Of a stretch of 64,000 nt of DNA, positions 47,000-58,113 are shown piece after piece. Both the position numbers and the translations under genes were made by a program. The notes under the pieces are model-generated. The model worked only from the letters and a program-made list of their open reading frames with translations, was not told the origin of the DNA and did no database searches. How positions within the stretch are numbered: the first letter of the stretch is position 1; every line of letters begins with the position of its first letter. This DNA comes from Brachypodium distachyon (taxonomy: Eukaryota > Streptophyta > Magnoliopsida > Poales > Poaceae), in NCBI RefSeq assembly GCF_000005505.3, contig NC_016134.3:39370150-39434149 (forward strand). The letters run 5' to 3'.

Positions 47000-47317
47000 T
47001 CACTGCACGGCGGACACGGCGCGCGCGAGCCTGCGCGCCGCGAGCGACGACGGCCCGGCGGCGCCCCACCGCACGCCCTCCTCCGCCTTCCACACCCCGT
47101 CGTCGAAGTTGCGCGCGTATCCCTCCGAGTCGTACCCGCACCCGGCCGCCACCCTCCCCCTCCTCCTCCTCCTCCTCGCCGACGCCCCCCACCGCCGCGC
47201 CGCGCACAGCCGCGCCAGCAGCCCGCGCCTCAGCGCCGCCCACGCTCCTCCGCGACGCCAGCGGCTCCCGGTCCCGGAGCCGGACAGGGACAGCCTCTCG
47301 TACGACGTGACACCCAT
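47000..47317 (-). CDS. Small plant protein with YD-SY-NFDDG motif
   Basis: A 105-aa single-exon protein starting MGVTSYERLSLSGS. It has a basic Arg-rich middle (RRRRRRGRVAAG) and a motif CGYDSEGYARNFDDGVWK at about residues 60-77. The YDxxSYxxNFDxG motif recurs in many short plant proteins, often described as stress-related or unknown. The reading is preferred over the overlapping 167-aa minus frame at 46938-47441 because of this conserved motif. A TATA box at 47416-47421, about 100 bp upstream, agrees. No targeting signal is evident. The function is unknown. Confidence 0.75.
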   Translation of the reverse strand: MGVTSYERLSLSGSGTGSRWRRGGAWAALRRGLLARLCAARRWGASARRRRRRGRVAAGCGYDSEGYARNFDDGVWKAEEGVRWGAAGPSSLAARRLARAVSAVQ

Positions 47318-47415
47318 ATTTGATCACCGACGGATCGAAAAGGACTAAACCGACGCTATGTTTTCTCTCCTCTCGGAGCGATGGAGTTGGACTAGCTCCC
47401 GGGATCGCGGGTGGC

Positions 47416-47421
47416 TTTATA
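47416..47421 (-). promoter_or_regulatory. TATA box of the 105-aa protein gene
   Basis: The minus strand reads ACGTTTATAAAGCC. The position predicts transcription starting near 47385, leaving a leader of about 70 nt. An ACGT core directly adjoins it. Confidence 0.5.
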
Positions 47422-48324
47422 AACGTGGCGAAGAGCATCATGAAGGCGACGGACGACGCGCGTTTGGTGCTCTTTCGGCCAAGCTGGGCTGCGGGGCCCC
47501 GGTCGGTCCGGGGACAAGGACTTATCCTCTGTTTATTCTACTCTTCTCTAGCTGCCAAATGGGCCAACTGTTAATGCCACCCCAAGGCTAAAACTAAACA
47601 AACGGTTGTTCTCCAAGGTGGCACATTGGCAAAACCATCATATCATCCCCAGACGTGTGTGTACTTTTTCTCAAGAAGAAAAATTCTCTCCTCCAGACGT
47701 GTGTATAAAGCGGCATAAAGTGCACACAGGCTGTTCGATTGCATTTGCTGGGCTTAACCGGGCACCACCCAAGGCGCCACTGGCTGCACTAACATTTGTT
47801 TACGAGAAAAAAAGGGTCCGGAGATTATAATCCTTTCCGAAGTTGTTAAGAAACGGGGCGGCGGGGCGCGTTGTTTATGACATCAGTTGGCAGGAAATTT
47901 TCCAAGTTGTTCCAATTAGCTGGAACAGCGACACAAACCTGGTATATAGGAGTATACTAGTAGTGCTGTGCTAAAAATAGTAATTTTTGGCGAAATGATA
48001 CTGGAACATTCATAGAGCCAGCACAGAGCTGGTCTAGCGGTTAACGACTTATTAGCATAGCTGGTACGTTGTACCAGGCGACGACAGCCGACAGACCAGC
48101 TACCATCAGCTAAGACCCATTGCAGCTCTTCTAGATTTCCCATAATGCAAATAGGGAAAGCCTTAATTCAAAATTAGCCACTAATGACTAATGCACTAAT
48201 AGGGATTGCCGCTGTTCTGTTTACACACACTTTCAGAACATCCTGTACAAAAGAATCCAATTTGAATCAAAATAAGGCTTGCTAATCCAGTACGCAGTTA
48301 TCTCATCCACGCCTAGTTCACCCC

Positions 48325-50218
48325 TCATTTCTTTGCCTTGGAGAAACGGAGGCACCTATACTTCTCTCCGCTGACTGTAATCTCAAGGGCCCCGTCTTGG
48401 TTGTCTTGGTTGGAAGCGGTTCCCATGAGGACGCTCTTTTCCTTCTCTAGGTTCTCCTTCTCCATCTTCAGCCTCGCCTCTTGCCGTGCAATCTCAGCCT
48501 GTGAAAAGATGCAATTGGAAATGGTCATGCTCACAGGCCATTAGCAAACTGCTCGTGTTATCAATTCATTTGGGAAGGAATGTAATATAGCTTTATTTCT
48601 GACATACTACGTTTTATTTCTGTTGGAAAATCTTTGATAAGATCAAGAAATTTTTGTTTAAATTTGCTCTAGCTAAATTAAAACATACTAACACGTTAAA
48701 ATCTGAAAAGACCTAGTATGACAAAATATAGTCATTGCACCGGGCTAACAACACATAGATAAAGACTAAAATCACTCTTAGATGATGAACCGGAAAGCAT
48801 TCAATTGATCAAGCACTTCATGTTCTGTATCAAATACCTTGTTATAGTCAAACAGATAATTATTAATAAATCTGTATTCTTCGTGGACATTTTTGCAGTT
48901 TGTTGCAGGTTCACATACTATATATATCATGTTGGAGATCAATGATTTTGTTTTTAGGAAAAAAAATAAGATGCACAAATGCGATGTTTCGAAATCATGT
49001 GCGCCTACCCATAGAAGCCCACAGCGAGTTCCCTTCTCAAAACATGCCCTTTTTAAAAAATTTACCAGGAAATTACCCAATGAACCGAATAGTGCTCAGC
49101 ATATGCCAAGAGACCAGCATATCTTTCTGATATCACAACACGAGATACAGTTGCATTCCACAAATATCTCAACGGCATCCCAAGTGATCTCAATGGCATC
49201 CTTTAGTATTCAATGAGTTGTGACCAGACCATAAAACAAGCAACCAAATTATTTAAGAAGTATTCTGTCCTCTCACAAGTCACAACAGCAGGTAATAAAT
49301 TAACAGTCTTACTCTTATATTGGGGCAATCTTATGCACAGGCTCACAATTTGACATCAACACCAAGTCGCTAAGGATCTACTCCCTCCATTCCATAATTC
49401 TTGTCTCAAATTTGCCCAAAAATGGATGTATCTATTCCTAAAGAGCGTCTAGATGCATGTAATATTTCAACAAGAATTATGGAACGGAGGGAAGTATCAG
49501 TTTAGGAATTGAGAGCTGTGAAAAAATTCAAACCAGGATATCCCCCCTTTCATTACTTCAAATTGAAAACCATCACATGTGCAGGCACTCCCATCACTAC
49601 AGTATATTGGACAAATCATACTGCAAAATTTTAATGCCTGCGCAAGAACCTGACCACTTCACATCAAGAGGTCATTTACCGAATACCACAGCAGCCAATG
49701 CCCCTCAACCTCGGGCCTCACAGATCACCATGGAACAAGATATCAGTAAAAAAAGGTATATGAGAATTTCACCCCAAAGCGCAGTGATCAGTGATTAACC
49801 AACAGTTCAACAACCAATAGAAGTATAGAACAAACACCGTCTATCAAATTTATCTCCCTGAACTCCTTCCGGAGATCGAGCGACTACACGATATTATTGA
49901 TAAAGTGCAAATGCACCATCATTCAGCAACCGATTTCTGAAGACCTCAACACAGCCAAATGATTCACCCGGGAGCTATATGCACGCCGTATTAGACCGAT
50001 GGGGGAAGGAAGGAGGGAGTAAGAAATGGGGTCGTTACCTCCCGCCGGGAGAGCTCGGCCTTCCAGGCGGCCTCCCTCTCGGCGACCTCGCGCTCCCGCT
50101 CCTCGATGTAGCTCTGCATCTCCCGCTCCTTCATGACGCGGTCCTGGATGTCCGCGTCCAGCGCCTCCTGCAGCTCCTTCACGAACCTGTCCACCACCGC
50201 CTTGATCCGCACAGACAT
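48325..50218 (-). CDS. Small coiled-coil protein (117 aa)
   Basis: Two exons: 50218-50039 (60 codons) and 48498-48325 (57 codons plus stop), joined in phase 0 over a 1540-bp intron with GT-AG ends. The protein starts MSVRIKAVVDRFVKELQEAL and is almost entirely charged helix (RVMKEREMQSYIEERERE, EIARQEARLKMEKENLEKEK). It ends in a compact module, ALEITVSGEKYRCLRFSKAKK. It looks like a small soluble coiled-coil adaptor conserved in plants, and I recall no assigned function. An in-frame Met at 50266 would add 16 residues, but MSVRIK gives the charged start expected. A Stowaway MITE sits in the intron. The downstream gap to 47420 holds no gene. Confidence 0.82.
49381..49494. mobile_element. Stowaway-type MITE (complete)
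   Basis: CTCCCTCCATTCCATAATTC at the left and GAATTATGGAACGGAGGGAAG at the right form inverted repeats. TA flanks it (49379-49380, 49495-49496). 114 bp, inside the intron of the coiled-coil gene. The same family as 42776-42880. Confidence 0.85.
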
Positions 50219-51016
50219 CTCGCCCCCTCCCCTCCTAAACCTACACAGGTTGCAACCTAACAACAAAGCGCTCCTCCTCTCTCTATTGGCGCCGCCCCAT
50301 GGCGATCCGCATGGGTAGCGGCTGGCTAGGGTTCCGGCGTCGTCGCCTGGCGAGATTGGTGGGCGCCGAAACCCGCAAAGTCTCGTGCGCCGTTTGGGCG
50401 CTAGCGCCTGGGCTGTGTGGAAGAGAAGACGGGAGCAGGGTCCATGGACAGTGACTCAGCGAGTCAGACTCGGGGATACGATCCACGCCTCCGCAAGCTT
50501 CTACCGTCTTCTGGCTGGGAAGACGTATTTCCAAGATACCGTCAGCGCCCTTCGCAGACGTACAGTATAGAAACCATGCTGTGCCTTGACACACAGTACT
50601 TGAGCGATATGCAGCTGCAGGCAAAAAGGATTAGCAGCAGGCCAGCAGCACAGGAAAAATTGCAAAACAAAGAAGGAAAAAAGAAGAAGAAGCAAGCAGC
50701 ATCAGCATCACAGGAATACCAAATGTCAAATGTGCAGGAAATTTATGATAACCACAGGGTTCAAACGACGACACAGGAATGAATAATCCAGCATCCTGGT
50801 TCACGGCGTCCGGACGACAGACAATAAAACGACGACCACAAAATAATAATCCACGACGACAGTCTAATGATCCACGAAACGAAATAGTCTAGGACGACAG
50901 ATTAACACCTAGATAATAACATCTAGTCAGGTTCTTCTTCTTTCCTTCTTGCAGAGAGTTCTACGGCAGTCAAGTCAAAGCTAAACTGGCCGCTGATGAC
51001 GGCGCACGGATGGAGC

Positions 51017-54000
51017 TCACTTCCAGGACATGCTGGAAAGGCCCTGATTCTGGGTGTTGTCATTGGCGGTGGCGCCATGGTTCAGCTGGTTTCCAGCGGC
51101 ACTAGAGGACTCGCCGCTCGGCCCGGCTGCCATGGCAACGGACAGAGGAACAGGAGCGATGGGTTCGGCGACAGGAGTAGTAACGGCGGGTACTGCCATA
51201 GCAGCAGAAGCGATGACAGGCGCCATCTGCGGTGGTGCGGACGATGAGGACGGGTCAGACGGAGCTCGCTGCTTCTTCGGCGCCTTCTTCTCGGTGGCGG
51301 TGTCGAAGCTTCCCACTATAATCTGAGGAAATAATTAAGGATGGTGGTTAGTCATTTCTCCAGTGTGCAATGCCTTTGGTAATTGAGTAACATAGGTGGC
51401 TGTCAATGGCATGAAAAGTCTTGGGAGGAAGGGAATTGTAAATAACAGTCTGGCAGATTGGTGTCCCTTATGCAGTTGTACTAGTGAGAAACAGAACCAT
51501 GAAGCTACATTCAAATTCAAGTTTGAACAGAGTGTCCAAATAGTATCAGTCAGATAGGCATGTTCTTTTGAAAAACAGCATGAAACCAAAATCCAGTACA
51601 TGAATATTGTGCTGTTATTCTCTATATTTTGTTTAAAAAAATCTATGTATCATTCTCCGTGTGATTCAGTAAAGAACTGGAGAAACTCGAAGACAATGAA
51701 ACAAAGTTGTACCAAAAAAAGAGTGCACTGTTTGCTAGTATGTGAAAAAAAAAGATTAGCAGTTATAATGAACGAACTTACATAATAAAGTTCTAGGTGA
51801 AACTATGACTAATAAATGATGAATAAGCATACAGGCTGGTGTGAGGAACAGAATAGACCTGTATTGGTGTAGCAGCAGTCAGAAGTCCAGCAACGCCGCC
51901 ACCCAAGACGCGGCCATTAGAACTTGCCAGTGAAACACTGAGCCCACCAGTTCGACTACGATGGCCTCCATTCTCTGACTCAAGGAATGATCCAGACAGT
52001 GACAGTATCTCAAATCGGCCCTGTGGCAGAAAACCAGAAAATACCATCACTTACTAACCTTCGCTATGCTATGCATACTATCTACTGTCAATATCTTTCA
52101 GCACATCCGATGCTTCAGTAAGATCAGACCTCTTAACATCACGATATTTTACCATATTAAGAAATTCACCACATGCTATCTTGATAAGTTCTCACAGTCG
52201 AAAGTACTGTACATACCTCGTATGTGACCGTTCCACCTGAAGTATCAGCTTGGCGAATAGTCACATTTGATATGGCACCATTTGCTGAAAGAACACAAAC
52301 TCCACGAGATCCATGCTGAGAGAATGACATAATCTTTGCAGCTACATCCTGAAAAGCAGCACACAAGTCATCGCCCCATGAGAAATCTATCTTCTTAAAT
52401 GATATCTCAAGTCTGCAACCTACTCTTGCAAAAATTATAAAGCTATGTGTCTCTATAGAATAGCTCCCAAAAGAAATTGTGATACGCAAAAAACTAACAA
52501 TGATTAAGATAGCAGGGAAACTAATAAGATCCGGTCAAAAGAAAACTAATAAGATAAGCATCCCGAAACATTTTTTTTTTCTTTTGATAAATATGCCAAC
52601 AGATGGTCAGAATGCTATATTACAAAGCAGAAGATAAAAGCCCGGTGAATAAGATGCCTACAGGCACCACCCAGTCAAAGAATCATATTATGCATATCAC
52701 TATACGAGTATACACCAGGTGTTTTTTTTTTGCGGAGGATGAGTATATGCCAGGTTATGAGAAAGAAAAGAATAAAGAGAAATTGCATTGAGCTAATGTC
52801 AATCAATCATAAGCATATAATAGTAGCACGAGATTATATTTCACAAGTTCAGTACACAATTAATAACTACTGCCTCAGTTCCAAATTCTAATATGTTTTG
52901 GCAAGCTAAAACAACCTACCAGAACGTCTTATAATATGGAACAGACTGAGTACAATACAAAATGAACAACTTATGGTATGTGCTCCAAATAACATGCGAA
53001 GAAAATTATAGAAGACATTGCTACAGTGAATAGGTTGATGCAAAAGTAATATGCTGGTATATTCCAAGTGAATCGCCAAATTAGAAAGATGGCAATAATA
53101 CTAAAAATGTTAAACCTTACTTGAAGCTAAATCATTTAACCAAATGACAGATTGCCTGATCAAAAGCTAGCAGGTGGATGAAGTAATTCAGAAGTCTTCG
53201 ATGAAAAATACATAAAAAGAAAGAAAGTCAAGGATTGAGGAACCTTTACCTCTCCAGCATTAACACAAATAGCATGAGGTGTAAAGTGAGCTCCTACAAA
53301 TCCTGCCGAAAATGTATTACAATCAAGATGATGATCAAGCACATGTACAGATCTCAAAAGAAGCACAATGAGTCAATGACACATGAATAACTTTGACTAA
53401 ACAGACATAAAAAAATCAGTTATATGTTAACATCAGCTGAACAATGTAACAATCAGACAGTAAAGACTCGTGACTATGCATTACATCGAACATCACCGCA
53501 ATAATTTAATTAAACAAGCTTATATGACATTTGCACTAAAGAAGGGGGTTCCAGTTTAAAAAAGCAAGAAGGGCATAACAGTAATTTCTCGACAAATCAA
53601 CCTGCAGTGTGCATACAGTACAACATCCCAGATCTAGACAATCAGCAACTCCAGAGCCTAGGCAGTAATTTTTCCAATTTCTGAACAGATAATTAAATTA
53701 AGAAAAGGAGGCGAATAATTCCTCCAAATTCCCTGTTCTTGAGCTTGACAAAAATAAGACGAAACTTGAATAAAAATGGGGTAAATTAGGGAGATTTACC
53801 TGTGGTATCTGGAACAGACTTTTGCTTCTTGACCTTGTTGGTGGAGCCCTTGGGCCGTCCTCTCTTCTTCATGCCGACCGGCGCCGCCGACGGCACAGTG
53901 CCCGCCGTGTTCCTGGCAGCCGGCGACAAAGTTCCAGAAGCGCCGGGCGTCACCTCCGCCGGATTGGGCACAGGCACCAATGCAGCCGACATGGAGCCAT

Positions 54001-54298
54001 CGCTGTCTTCGTTGCTTGGTTGGCCGCTCTTCTTCCTGGCCATCTCCTCCATGTTCCCCTGGTGCTCTGGGGAGCCATTGCCTTCTGCGGCATCCGCGTC
54101 GGGGCCAGCTGCCCCGTCGCCGCCCCCGCTCTGGTTCTGCGCCGTCTGAGCGTAGTAGGGTCTGCCTTCTGCGGTGTAAGCCAGGTGCATGTTCTGCTGC
54201 ATGGGGTTGGAGGACGGCGGCGGCGTCTTGGGCAGGCCGAACGGCTCCCGTCCGGCCATCACTCCTTGTTGCTCCGACGACGCCCTGACCTCCATCAT
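51017..54298 (-). CDS. AHL: AT-hook motif nuclear-localized (AHL) protein with PPC domain
   Basis: Five minus-strand exons: 54298-53800, 53302-53250, 52348-52217, 52020-51859 and 51322-51017, all GT-AG and in phase, giving 383 aa. The N-terminal 140 residues are Pro/Ser/Gly-rich. One AT-hook, KKRGRPKGSTNK, lies at about 144-155. The PPC/DUF296 domain (about 167-290) has GFVGAHFTPHAICVNAGEDV, KIMSFSQHG, RGVCVLSANGAISNVTIRQ, YEGRFEILSLSGSF and RTGGLSVSLAS. The C-terminus ends GLSSMSWK. AHL proteins bind AT-rich DNA in the nuclear matrix, oligomerise through PPC and influence growth and flowering. The intron-containing form belongs to clade B. The orthologue number is not assigned. The tail is Pro/Ala/Ser-rich, and the MITE at 52870-52950 is in intron 2. 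Confidence 0.93.
52870..52950. mobile_element. Degenerate Stowaway-type MITE in AHL intron 2
   Basis: CTGCCTCAGTTCCAAATTCT at the left and ATATGGAACAGACTGAG at the right, with TA on both sides. 81 bp; the arms have several mismatches. Confidence 0.6.
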
Positions 54299-55164
54299 TC
54301 CTTACTAGGAAGAAAGCAGAGCTACTCAGAACAAACAAGCTTAGGAACCGCAAAAACCATAAACCCCGCACTGCTCGAAGCTCGAATTCTTGGACGACGA
54401 ACAAAGGGGAGTTTACAGCGCAGGCTGGTGGTATGTTGGAATGGGTGGAAAGCCGTAAATGACGGGAAAATGAGGAAAAAATAAAAGAAAATGAGCTGGA
54501 AGAAACGGTAAACCAAGCTAAAATGGAAAAATAATGTGGACTAATTAAAAATTCTACGCGTTGGTCTGGATTGGCCAAATCCCCGCGGGAGCAAGGAGGC
54601 CGCAAAATCGCCAAGAAATTACAACAAATCAGGATAATACTTTGAGAATACAGACAAAAGACAAGAAAATAAACAGGGGAAAAGAAGGCAGGAAGCGAAG
54701 CTTCACACTCGTATGCGGAAAGAGGGAGCTCAAGAGTCCTCGCAGGCCACTACAACAACTCCAAACAGGGAGAAGGGAGAAATTTTGGGGATTCCGCTGA
54801 TCTCGTACGTAATTTCCCCCTCTCACGCGCTCTCTTCCAATTTCCTCTTTATTCTTTTGCTTTTCTTAACTCCCCTCCAAGCACGTAATCTTTTGAGAAA
54901 AGAAAAAGGATTTAAATTTGGGGATTAAATATGGGCAGGTAAGTGAAGCACGTCAGGATTGCATTTTGACCCCGAGTGCTTATTATATTTACTTTGTGAC
55001 CTCCCCTGCCTTTGGCTTTATCCGGACCTGCAATTTTTCTTTTGCTGTGTTTGTTTTTCACTGTGCACATGGACCTAACCAAAAGCCTCCGCTTCCGACT
55101 ACCACATGACAACTGGCTAGCAAAACCATAAATTAGGCACCATGCATTTGTTTGACTAGATTCA

Positions 55165-55680
55165 TATGGCTTTAAACTATTTTGACCAGATTTATGTGTT
55201 TTTGAAAAGTTTCCACCATATCTATTCCATCCGATCCATAATAAGAGTCGGGGATTTTAAGTTAGTACAAATTTGTAATAGATTCCCGACACTTGTTATG
55301 GATTGGAAAGAGTATATGTTTTCAAAAGGTTCTCATGGAGATCCCTTTGTTTTCCAAAGGATTTCGCCGAGCCTAATCTGTTTTCAAAAGAAAATTTCAC
55401 CGGGATCTAGTTATTTCAAAACAGTTTAAACAGATCCATTTGTTATCTAAATGTTTTGACCAGATTAATATGTTCTCAAGAGGATTTCACCAAACTCAGT
55501 TGTTTTGTTATGGTTTAACGAGATCCATGTGTTATTGCAAGGGTTGGACCAAAGTTGTACATTTTGAGAAGGACCTAACCAGATCCATAGATTTTAAAAA
55601 CAACTTGACCACAATTATATCTTCTCGGGATTTGACTAGATCTGTTTTCCATCGAACGATTCGACCTGATTCATATGAAG
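55165..55680. repeat. Degenerate 30-bp tandem repeat
   Basis: About 13 diverged units of about 30 bp with consensus near TTGACCAGATCCATNTGTTTT plus an A/G-rich end (CAAAAGGAT). Units are clearest at 55452-55670, where successive starts TTGACCAGAT, TTCACCAAAC, TTAACGAGAT, TTGGACCAAA, CTAACCAGAT, TTGACCACAA and TTGACTAGAT are spaced 29-31 bp apart. Because 30 is a multiple of three, open frames on the plus strand show a 10-residue period (FDQIYVF and LTRS motifs). A Stowaway MITE interrupts the array at 55225-55312. Coding function is not supported. Confidence 0.7.
55225..55312. mobile_element. Stowaway-type MITE nested in the 30-bp repeat array
   Basis: TTCCATCCGATCCATAATAA at the left and TTGTTATGGATTGGAAAGAG at the right are inverted. 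TA borders both ends (55223-55224, 55313-55314). 88 bp. Confidence 0.75.
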
Positions 55681-56044
55681 CGACGGCAATAGTCTACATC
55701 CTCGCTCAATTAAATCCAACCACCAACCGTGTGAAAACATTCTTGCCAAAAATAGATAATTAATGTAGGCAACCATGATTGAACATCATCAATGTTTAAT
55801 AAAAAATACAAACTACTACACCCAACGATTTATATGATAGAAATTGATCTTAAAAACTTGGCAGCTATCACAAGAAGAAGAAAATTGTGTCGGGATGTAG
55901 AACTCAACAACAAAAACAATTCAAGAAGGAAACAGAGACTAAGCATAAAGCTCACTCAGGCTTGACTAGCTGCTTCAGACCTTAGATCCTAACCGACTAG
56001 ACAACGAAGATAGCATTGGTAATCAAGCAACTGTGTACATCGGA

Positions 56045-56060
56045 GGGGGGGGGGGGGGGG
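56045..56060. repeat. Poly-G tract (16 nt)
   Basis: Sixteen uninterrupted G after CGGA, followed by CGAGGGGAGG. Potential G-quadruplex on this strand. Confidence 0.85.
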
Positions 56061-56931
56061 CGAGGGGAGGATGGGAACAACATACCAAGGGTCACGCTTT
56101 AGAGGGATAGTTTCTTGAGATGGTAGTAGATAGAATGGCACGATGGACTAGGGGATGACAATGGTATTGTATTTATAGGCCGACTATGTTTGGAAAGAAC
56201 ACGGGATGGCGAAGGAGAGAATTATCTGATGATCAAAACCGTTGAATAATAATCGAACGAACATCCTACTCTAAATGCCTAAAAGGGGAATCCGATTTAT
56301 TAGCCACCTAGATACAGCTGGCTCTACTCTGCCGTTACATATCCTAGTTTCCACCGCGCATCAATTTCCTTCTAAAGTTATCGTATAATACCAATATCTT
56401 TTCCGCGAAAGGTGGACGAGATAACCGGTGGTTTACGATTTCATAAAATAGCACAACTTTGAGCGAACATTAATTTTTTTCCATTTAACGATGGTCCGAT
56501 TCAAGGCTTGTTGCGGTATTACACATCGTGGCTTGTGAGGCCCAAAATGAATATGGAGAAGTTCCAATTGAGCGATAAAGATATGTCTAAGGGAAAGTCT
56601 AGGCCCAAGGGTCCCTGAATAGCAGCCCTAGGCCTAGTTAATTAAGACCAAAAGCCCACAGGATTTAAGTGATAAATTTAGGAGTCATAAGAGTATAAAT
56701 CCACTAACCAGATCCACGCTTTGGGCCTATTATGGCCACACCATGGATAAGTTTTTTTGGGTTTTTTGTCCATACACATGAGGAAGTTTTCCATTTGCCT
56801 CTTTCTTTGAGGCCTTTGAGCCTTGGTTTTCTACTCCCACATTGCTATAGAGCAGCTATATTTCCTACCTTCACGGGGTTAGCTCGATTGGGCCTCTAGA
56901 TCCAACAATGGAGGTTGTCTACACAAACAAA

Positions 56932-56973
56932 CCCCCCCCCCCCCCCCCCGCGCGCGCGCGCTCACACACACAT
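56932..56973. repeat. Poly-C tract, then (CG)n and (CA)n
   Basis: Eighteen C in a row (56932-56949), then alternating GC to about 56960 and ACACACA to about 56973. Compound simple repeat. The exact lengths may be unreliable in an assembly. Confidence 0.85.
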
Positions 56974-57771
56974 TCCCTATTTTGATCTTCAAGAACTTTA
57001 GCCTCCTCGGTCCTTATCATCATGCTTTGTGTTCACACCACTTTCTCATAGATTATTGTTGGTGTGTTGCTAGACATGTTTTTTTTTTGTTTAGCCCATG
57101 CATTTCACTTATGATATGGAGGACATATGGGGCGACTTTATACACTCCATTGCTAACTATCTAGTGAATGACGGGCAATTCGTCTACGCCTCATTGTTGA
57201 CTTGACCCACCCTCTTCCCTCTACCCAAAATCTTTCAGTGGGTGCAATGCGTACTTTATGCTATTGCGACAATGCTAGCTTAGACTTTTGTTACAACTTA
57301 GTATAAATCTGTACGCGCTTCTTCAAAATTCTTACTTTCGATTGTAGTAACGGATATTCTTCAGATGCATTTGTCACGATGGATCCACTTCCGACTGAAT
57401 GTAGCATAGCTGGAGATCCTATTGATTCCTACCCCTTATAATCGGGATGAGCGCCAAAAAATGGCTTTTGTGTTGAATGTTGTAGTACGCAGACGTTGTT
57501 GGACCCCCAAGTGTAGGAGATGCAGACAACAATTTGTGTTCTCCCAAGTGAACGATTCAAGGTTACAAATCTGCAAAAGAAGGCGTAATGAAAGTTAGCT
57601 TCCCTCGAGCAATCCTGAAAAATCACAAAACAAGAACTCTCCCATGTTGGTGACCCACGTAACAATGTTTTCAATATCTTGGGCGCACTTGTTCTTCGAG
57701 CAATTTATCTATACCTCCTTCATCCGACTTTACCCCCCTCTCTCTCCCACTATCCTTGAATCTTTTATCGA

Positions 57772-58113
57772 GTGCATGGCAACATACTTTGTGCCGATGA
57801 GGTATATAGTGCTTCAACATTGATGAGGACATCTCTTCTACCATTAAACGCACCGCTATGTACACCTATATCTGTTATTCCACCCAGACCAATGACTATA
57901 ACTCATAAGCGCCAATTAAATTATCAGGTACAGACATGTGCATTAGCGCGGCACGTTAACTACATGCGTGTCAATGTCACAAAATCTACTATACTGTTGA
58001 TCCTCGCTGGGCTTCATGCAGCGCCCAGGCCACCGTATGTGGTAAATAAAATGAACCATAGGGTAGCCACTCTAGCCTTGCTGAGCAAGACTAGAGGTAC
58101 TCTTGTTTCTTAG
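57772..58113 (+). mobile_element. Possible Ty3/gypsy retroelement remnant
   Basis: The plus-strand frame contains RPMTITHKRQLNYQV near 57880-57930. It resembles the PMTRARARQLNYQV-type stretch found at the end of grass gypsy polyproteins. The similarity is short and from memory, and no RT or integrase motif was seen nearby. The surrounding 55680-59430 has no gene; 56570-56900 may be LTR-like. Confidence 0.25.

Noticed and set aside
46938..47441. 167-aa minus-strand frame
   Set aside because: Overlaps the 105-aa protein in another frame. The conserved YD/NFDDG motif and the TATA spacing favour the shorter frame.
53822..54484. 220-aa plus-strand open frame
   Set aside because: Antisense to the AHL first exon, no domain.
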